Positions 34,459 through 38,674 of a DNA stretch of 38,674 nucleotides are shown here, one piece after another. The translations under genes were made by a program, and so were the position numbers. Every line of letters starts with the position of its first letter. Within the stretch, counting starts at the first letter, position 1. The notes under the pieces are model-generated. The model saw only the letters and a list, made by a program, of their open reading frames with translations, did no database searches and had not been told where the DNA came from. Location of the stretch: assembly GCA_016793115.1 (NCBI GenBank), contig JAEUIN010000149.1, positions 1 to 38,674 on the forward strand, written 5' to 3'. Source of the stretch: Planctomycetaceae bacterium. Its GTDB lineage: Bacteria > Planctomycetota > Planctomycetia > Pirellulales > PNKZ01.

Positions 34459-34938
34459 CTACAACGTAAATGCCACGGTGAGCACCGGCTGACCGGCATC
34501 GGGCACTTTGAGGGTTTCCGTCAATTGCGGCTTGCCTTCGGCCGTGGTCAACGTCTTGATGAACGTGTTGACCGCTTCGAAGGCCTTTGTGCGCACGGCC
34601 GGTTGCCCGCCGACCACGGCCATCAGCGCCGGCGCGGCTTGTCCGTCGCCCGTCGGGGTGATGGCCGTCAAATAGACGCGGAGGGCGCCGGCCGTGTAGA
34701 GGTCGTCGACCAGTTTCACGACGTCGTCCTTCTTAAGCTTGTCGTTGGCGATCGTGTGCTTGGCGTCTTTGAGCCAGGCGCGCGCCTCGACGAACGTCTC
34801 TTTCTGCATGTCGAACTGGTCGGCCGACAGTTTGGCGATCTGGTCGAGTTGTTCCGCCGTGGTCTGCGCCCCGACGGGAGCGACGATGAACCCGCAAGTT
34901 GCGAACGAGAGGGCGAAGCAAGCGAGGGTGCGAATCAT
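34459..34938 (-). CDS. Small secreted protein, paralogue of the previous gene
   Basis: The 159-residue protein starts at ATG 34936-34938 with a signal peptide (MIRTLACFALSFATCGFIVA, then PVGAQTT, a probable cleavage after AQ-type A). It shares with the lipoprotein at 33814 the blocks TFVEARAWLKDAKHT, KLVDDLYTAGALRVYL and QPAVRTKAFEAV, in the same order and spacing, but has no lipobox. It may be a periplasmic partner of the lipoprotein. No known family was recognised. Confidence 0.65.
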   Translation of the reverse strand: MIRTLACFALSFATCGFIVAPVGAQTTAEQLDQIAKLSADQFDMQKETFVEARAWLKDAKHTIANDKLKKDDVVKLVDDLYTAGALRVYLTAITPTGDGQAAPALMAVVGGQPAVRTKAFEAVNTFIKTLTTAEGKPQLTETLKVPDAGQPVLTVAFTL

Positions 34939-35241
34939 GGTGAAATCCTTGGTCCTTGTCGGAGTCGTGCGGCTCGAAAAGGGAGCCGCTGCGGGCATCC
35001 CCAATTGTGCCCGCCGAAATCACGAATGCGAAGGAAGCGTGGAAATGTTATGGGCCGACGGCCGATCGGGGCGCGTAAGTCCCTACTGCGGCGCAGGTTC
35101 GTCGTGCCGGCGTAGGGGAAGCGGCGGGAGTGCCGGCGGCGTGCGGGCGTTGACGTTGACCCACCCCGAACCTTCCCTAAAATACGGCACTCTTTGCACT
35201 TACCGCACGTCCGTCCGTTTCTCTCACCTGCGCTGTCCCTC
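34939..35241. other. Divergent intergenic region before lysS
   Basis: No gene is seen in this stretch. It contains the lysS promoter (35155-35183) on the plus strand. The first 200 bases contain no repeat that I can see. Confidence 0.5.
35155..35183 (+). promoter_or_regulatory. Candidate lysS promoter
   Basis: TTGACC (35155-35160), a 17-base spacer and TAAAAT (35178-35183) match sigma-70 consensus well. A second TTGACG starts at 35149. Transcription should start near 35190, giving a leader of about 50 bases. Confidence 0.6.
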
Positions 35242-36762
35242 ATGTCCGACGAAGCCGGCTCCCTTGGTATTCACGAAACCGCGCGCCGTGAAAAGCTGCG
35301 CCGCATTCAGGAGCTGGGGCACGATCCCTGGGGCCGACGGTTCGACGACCATGCCTCGATCGGCTCGATTCGCGCGCGCGAAAACGAGATCACCGAAACT
35401 CCGCCCGCCGCCGGCGAAGAACACAAAGGACCGCAATTGCACGGCCCCAAGGTGCGTGCGGCCGGTCGCATCGTGCTCTCGCGCACCAAGGGAAAGCTCA
35501 TCTTCTTGGACATCAAGGATTGGACGGGGAAGATTCAGATCTTCATCGGTCGCGGCCAGGTCGGAGAAGACAACTGGGCCTTGGCCGAAAACTTCGACCT
35601 CGGCGACACGATCGGAGTCGACGGCGAACTGAAGCGGACGAAGACCGGCGAGCTGACGATCTTCGCCGAGAAGCTGACGTTTCTCGGCAAGTCGGTGGTG
35701 CCGCATCCCGACAAGTTTCACGGCTTGCACGACACCGAGCTGCGCCAACGGATGCGCTATCTCGATTTGATCTACACCGACGGAGTGCTCGATCGCTTTC
35801 TGGCCCGCACGCGGATCGTGCAATCGATTCGCAACACGCTCGGCGGACAAGGGTTCGTGGAGATCGAAGGGCCGACGTTGCACAGCATCGCCGGCGGGGC
35901 CGCGGCTCGGCCGTTTAAGACGCACCACAACACGCTCGACATGCAGCTCTACATGCGCATCGCGCTGGAACTGCACCTGAAACGGCTTTTAGTGGGGGGC
36001 GTCGAACGCGTCTATGAGCTTGGTCGCGTGTATCGCAACGAAGGGATCAGTCCGCGGCATAACCCCGAGTTCACGATGCTCGAGGTTTATCAGGCGTACG
36101 GCGATTATCGCTCGATGATGGATCTGACGGAGCGGCTGATCGTCGACGCGATTCGGGCCAGCCGCGCGCCGGGCGACGACTCACTCGTGCTCCAATGGGG
36201 CGAGAAGACGATCGACTTCACCCCGCCGTTCCAGCGGGCGACTTACGACGAACTGTTCGAGAAGCACGCAGGCGTGAAGCCTACGGACGAGGCCGGCATT
36301 CGCGCGCTGGCCGAGAAGATCGGCTTCGACACGGCGGGCAAGCACCCCGATGTGATCAAGAGCGAGGTCTTCGAGGAGAAGGTGGAAGACGCGCTCACGG
36401 GGCCGATCTTCGTCATCGACTACCCCTCGAGCATCTGTCCGCTGACGAAGCGGAAGGCGAGCGATCCGCGCGTCGCCGAGCGGTTCGAACTGTTCGTGCA
36501 CGGCATGGAAGTGGCGAATGCTTATACGGAGTTGAACGACCCGTATTTGCAGGAAGAACTCTTCACCGGCCAACTCGCCGGCCAAAAAGAAGAAGATTCG
36601 ATGGCGAAGATGGATCACGACTTCGTGCGGGCGCTCAAGCACGGCATGCCGCCGGCGGGAGGCCTGGGCATCGGCATCGACCGCTTGGTCATGCTGCTGA
36701 CGAACGCCCAAACGATCCGCGACGTGATCCTGTTCCCGTTACTGCGCCACGAAACGACATAG
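35242..36762 (+). CDS. lysS: Class II lysyl-tRNA synthetase
   Basis: The 506-residue enzyme charges tRNA-Lys. The N-terminal part (about 12-30) has TARREKLRRIQELGHDPW; the OB-fold anticodon-binding domain follows (about 70-150, with LHGPKVRAAGRIVLSR and LIFLDIKDWTGKIQIF). The class II core shows motif 1 near FVEIEGPTLHSIAGGA (about 210-225), then RIALELHLKRLLVGG, motif 2 YRNEGISPRHNPEFTMLE (about 262-279) and motif 3 GLGIGIDRLVMLL (about 474-486). ATG 35242 fits the family; a longer open frame upstream is the leader. The gene stands alone behind its own promoter. A long imperfect hairpin follows it. Confidence 0.95.
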   Translation: MSDEAGSLGIHETARREKLRRIQELGHDPWGRRFDDHASIGSIRARENEITETPPAAGEEHKGPQLHGPKVRAAGRIVLSRTKGKLIFLDIKDWTGKIQIFIGRGQVGEDNWALAENFDLGDTIGVDGELKRTKTGELTIFAEKLTFLGKSVVPHPDKFHGLHDTELRQRMRYLDLIYTDGVLDRFLARTRIVQSIRNTLGGQGFVEIEGPTLHSIAGGAAARPFKTHHNTLDMQLYMRIALELHLKRLLVGGVERVYELGRVYRNEGISPRHNPEFTMLEVYQAYGDYRSMMDLTERLIVDAIRASRAPGDDSLVLQWGEKTIDFTPPFQRATYDELFEKHAGVKPTDEAGIRALAEKIGFDTAGKHPDVIKSEVFEEKVEDALTGPIFVIDYPSSICPLTKRKASDPRVAERFELFVHGMEVANAYTELNDPYLQEELFTGQLAGQKEEDSMAKMDHDFVRALKHGMPPAGGLGIGIDRLVMLLTNAQTIRDVILFPLLRHETT

Positions 36763-36777
36763 CTTGACGCATTGCAT

Positions 36778-36909
36778 CCAGAGAAGGGGGATAGGGAGAT
36801 AGGAGGAGATATTGGGGATGAGAAGAGAGAGGGAATTCGACAATTCTTTTTCTCTACCTGAAATTCATCTCCGTCATCCCCTCCCGATCCCCTTATCCCC
36901 CTTCTCTGG
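36778..36909. repeat. Long imperfect inverted repeat between lysS and the permease gene
   Basis: The outer arms CCAGAGAAGGGGGATA (36778-36793) and TATCCCCCTTCTCTGG (36894-36909) are a perfect 16-base match. The purine-rich left side and pyrimidine-rich right side continue to pair imperfectly inward. It may terminate the lysS transcript. The T-run after the outer arm is absent. Confidence 0.7.
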
Positions 36910-36968
36910 AAAAAGTCTGGATGACTGACGTTTGCTGATTCGCTTGTTGGACTCCCAAGGATGGGATC

Positions 36969-38558
36969 ATGTACGTCTTGTTGCTTTGTCGGAAGTATCT
37001 GACCACGCGCTATATTGCGTTGGCCTCGGTCGTGAGCGTGATGCTCGGCGTGGCGACGATGATCGTCGTCAACGGCGTGATGCGCGGGTTCTCGGTCGAA
37101 ATGCAGGCCCGCATTCACGGCGTGCTTTCCGACGTCGTGTTCGAGGGGCAAAGCCTGGAAGGGTTCATGGACCCCGCCTGGCACATGAACGAAATCCGCA
37201 AGGCGGCCGGCGAATACATCGAAGGAATGACGCCCACGGTCGTCGTCCCGGCGATGCTGAGCTACAAGGTACAGCGGCAGTGGGTCACGCAGCCGGTGCA
37301 GCTCATCGGCATCGACGAGCGCACTCAAGGCCAGGCCAGCGACTTCGGCGAGTTTCTGCAACATCCGGAGAACCGCAAGCAGGTCAGCTTCCAACTGCGC
37401 GACGGCGGGTACGATACGCAACAAGGCAAGCGCGACGAACTGGCCGACGCCGGCTGGACGCATCGGCGCGACGAAGCCGAACGCCGCAAATGGGATCGCG
37501 ATCCGACGGACGACGATCCACTGCAACTGCGGGGGCCCGCGAAGTCGGGCGGCGCGCCGGCCTCGGCTCCGGCCGCGACGGCGCAACCGGTCGCCCCGGG
37601 CGCGCCCGACGACATTTTTTCGCAAACGCAGCGCCAAGCCGCGGCTAACGGCCAAGCCGACCCGTTTCCGCCGCAACAGAACATGTTCGACCCGGTCAAG
37701 CAGCAGCACACCGGCGCGGTGCTTGGAATTGCTCTCTCAAGCTTTCAAGACCGGAACGGCAAGGAGAAGTTTCTGTGCCTGCCGGGCGACGACATTCGCC
37801 TGACGATTCCCACGGCCGGCGTGCCGCCGCGCCCGATCGACGATCTATTCACCGTCGTCGATCTCTATGAATGCAAGATGAGCGAATACGACTCGCAGTT
37901 CGTGTTCGTGCCGATTCAAAAGCTGCAACAACTCCGCGGCATGATCGATCCTGCGACGGGGAATGCTCGCGTGACGTCGATCCAAATCAAGCTGAAGAAC
38001 GAAGCCGACGGCGAAGTGGTTCGCGACAAGCTGAAGGCCGTGTTTCATCCGCAGCTCTACCGCGTGTCGACGTGGCGCGACAAGCAAGGCCCGCTGTTGG
38101 CGGCCGTGCAAATGGAGACGGCGATCTTAAACGTGTTGCTGTTCTTGATCATCGCCGTGGCCGGGTTCGGCATCTTGGCGATTTTCTTCATGATCGTGGT
38201 TGAAAAGACCAAGGATATCGGCATTTTGAAATCGCTCGGTGCTTCGGCCCGCGGCGTGATGGGCATCTTCCTCGGCTACGGCTTGTCGCTCGGCGCAGTG
38301 GGCGCGGGGGGCGGGCTCGCTCTCGGCTTGCTCTTGGTTCGCTACATCAACGAGGTGGCCGACTTCCTCGGTTGGGTGACGGGGCACAAGGTGTTCGACC
38401 CGTCGATCTATTACTTCTACAAGATTCCGACGATCGTCGAGCCGTTGACGGTGGCGTGGATCGTCGTCGGCGCGTTGGCGATCGCCGTCGGAGCGAGCGT
38501 GCTTCCGGCGCTCCGCGCCGCGCGGATGCATCCGGTGGAAGCGCTCCGCTACGACTGA
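36969..38558 (+). CDS. LolC/LolE-type ABC transporter permease (FtsX family)
   Basis: The 529-residue membrane protein has the FtsX/MacB-type permease layout: an N-terminal cytoplasmic start and helix (KYLTTRYIALASVVSVMLGV, about 9-28), a large extracytoplasmic domain (about 45-375), then three helices near 383-407 (LNVLLFLIIAVAGFGILAIFF), 430-455 (GYGLSLGAVGAGGGLALGLLL) and 490-515 (TVAWIVVGALAIAVGASVLP). The conserved EKTKDIGILKSLGAS sits after the second helix. The outer domain has a Gln/Ala/Pro-rich disordered insert (about 185-235). Members release lipoproteins or move other substrates; the ATPase partner (LolD type) is not in this window. ATG 36969 follows AAGGATGGGATC. Confidence 0.85.
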   Translation: MYVLLLCRKYLTTRYIALASVVSVMLGVATMIVVNGVMRGFSVEMQARIHGVLSDVVFEGQSLEGFMDPAWHMNEIRKAAGEYIEGMTPTVVVPAMLSYKVQRQWVTQPVQLIGIDERTQGQASDFGEFLQHPENRKQVSFQLRDGGYDTQQGKRDELADAGWTHRRDEAERRKWDRDPTDDDPLQLRGPAKSGGAPASAPAATAQPVAPGAPDDIFSQTQRQAAANGQADPFPPQQNMFDPVKQQHTGAVLGIALSSFQDRNGKEKFLCLPGDDIRLTIPTAGVPPRPIDDLFTVVDLYECKMSEYDSQFVFVPIQKLQQLRGMIDPATGNARVTSIQIKLKNEADGEVVRDKLKAVFHPQLYRVSTWRDKQGPLLAAVQMETAILNVLLFLIIAVAGFGILAIFFMIVVEKTKDIGILKSLGASARGVMGIFLGYGLSLGAVGAGGGLALGLLLVRYINEVADFLGWVTGHKVFDPSIYYFYKIPTIVEPLTVAWIVVGALAIAVGASVLPALRAARMHPVEALRYD

Positions 38559-38564
38559 TCCGGA

Positions 38565-38640
38565 GGGTGGCACTGGTGGCTCGTCCACCAGTGTTACGTT
38601 GCGACGTCATGCACTGGTGGACGAGCCACCAGTGCCACCC
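38565..38640. repeat. Long palindrome, GGTGGCACTGGTGG family, copy 2
   Basis: The 29-base arms 38565-38593 and 38612-38640 pair perfectly around an 18-base loop. Same family as 27031-27111. It starts six bases after the permease stop, so it is well placed to end that transcript. Confidence 0.85.
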
Positions 38641-38674
38641 CGGCTCGAACGACAAGACGTTCAGAGACCGAACG

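Overview
This GC-rich window is chromosomal DNA of a planctomycete, most likely of the Pirellulales type. The lineage call is inference from gene content: an ECF sigma factor next to a giant Ser/Thr kinase with a lectin and a DUF1080 domain, several other secreted DUF1080, SUMF1 and Gfo/Idh/MocA proteins, many orphan secreted proteins, and long genomic palindromes between genes. I found no rRNA, tRNA or CRISPR array.

Layout. 1-2.5 kb: an accessory strip with three small minus-strand orphan genes (one DUF4375/DMP19-like) separated by hairpin repeats. 2.5-7.7 kb: an ECF sigma factor and a 1507-residue membrane kinase that starts with an anti-sigma-like zinc motif. 8.0-13.4 kb: a 1810-residue secreted protein combining SH3, M23 peptidase, PKD and LRR segments. 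13.4-14.0 kb: a repeat-rich gap with a probable gene remnant. 14.0-17.5 kb (minus): a secreted protein, a small membrane protein, a YciI-like protein and rhamnulokinase. 17.8-19.4 kb: an assimilatory APS/PAPS reductase and an Rrf2 regulator; the reductase is bracketed by two copies of one long palindrome. 19.5-24.0 kb: an RlmI-like rRNA methyltransferase, a pteridine-reductase-like SDR, a TlpA-like thioredoxin and a CHAD protein. 24.27-25.47 kb: an IS110-family insertion sequence. 25.5-30.8 kb: a PilZ-like protein, a DUF1080 protein, a SUMF1-like protein, a large lipoprotein and DNA polymerase III delta. 30.8-38.6 kb: XseA, a Gfo/Idh/MocA oxidoreductase, two paralogous small secreted proteins, lysyl-tRNA synthetase and a LolC/E-type permease.

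The most interesting object is the IS110 element. Its upstream non-coding end folds as a 5' hairpin followed by two stem-loops. The first loop carries two guides matching the two flanks of the insertion site, and the second carries two segments matching the element's own ends. Joining the two ends in a circle would create a promoter (TTGAAA-17-TATGTT) reading into this RNA. This is the layout known for IS110 bridge RNAs, and here both target and donor guides can be read by eye. The element sits at the edge of a REP-like palindrome, and its right target guide also matches other REP-like repeats in the window perfectly.

Other points of note are several families of long, nearly perfect palindromes, a palindrome placed between the -35 and -10 boxes of the APS reductase promoter next to an Rrf2 gene, and a REP-like palindrome translated in frame inside the kinase.
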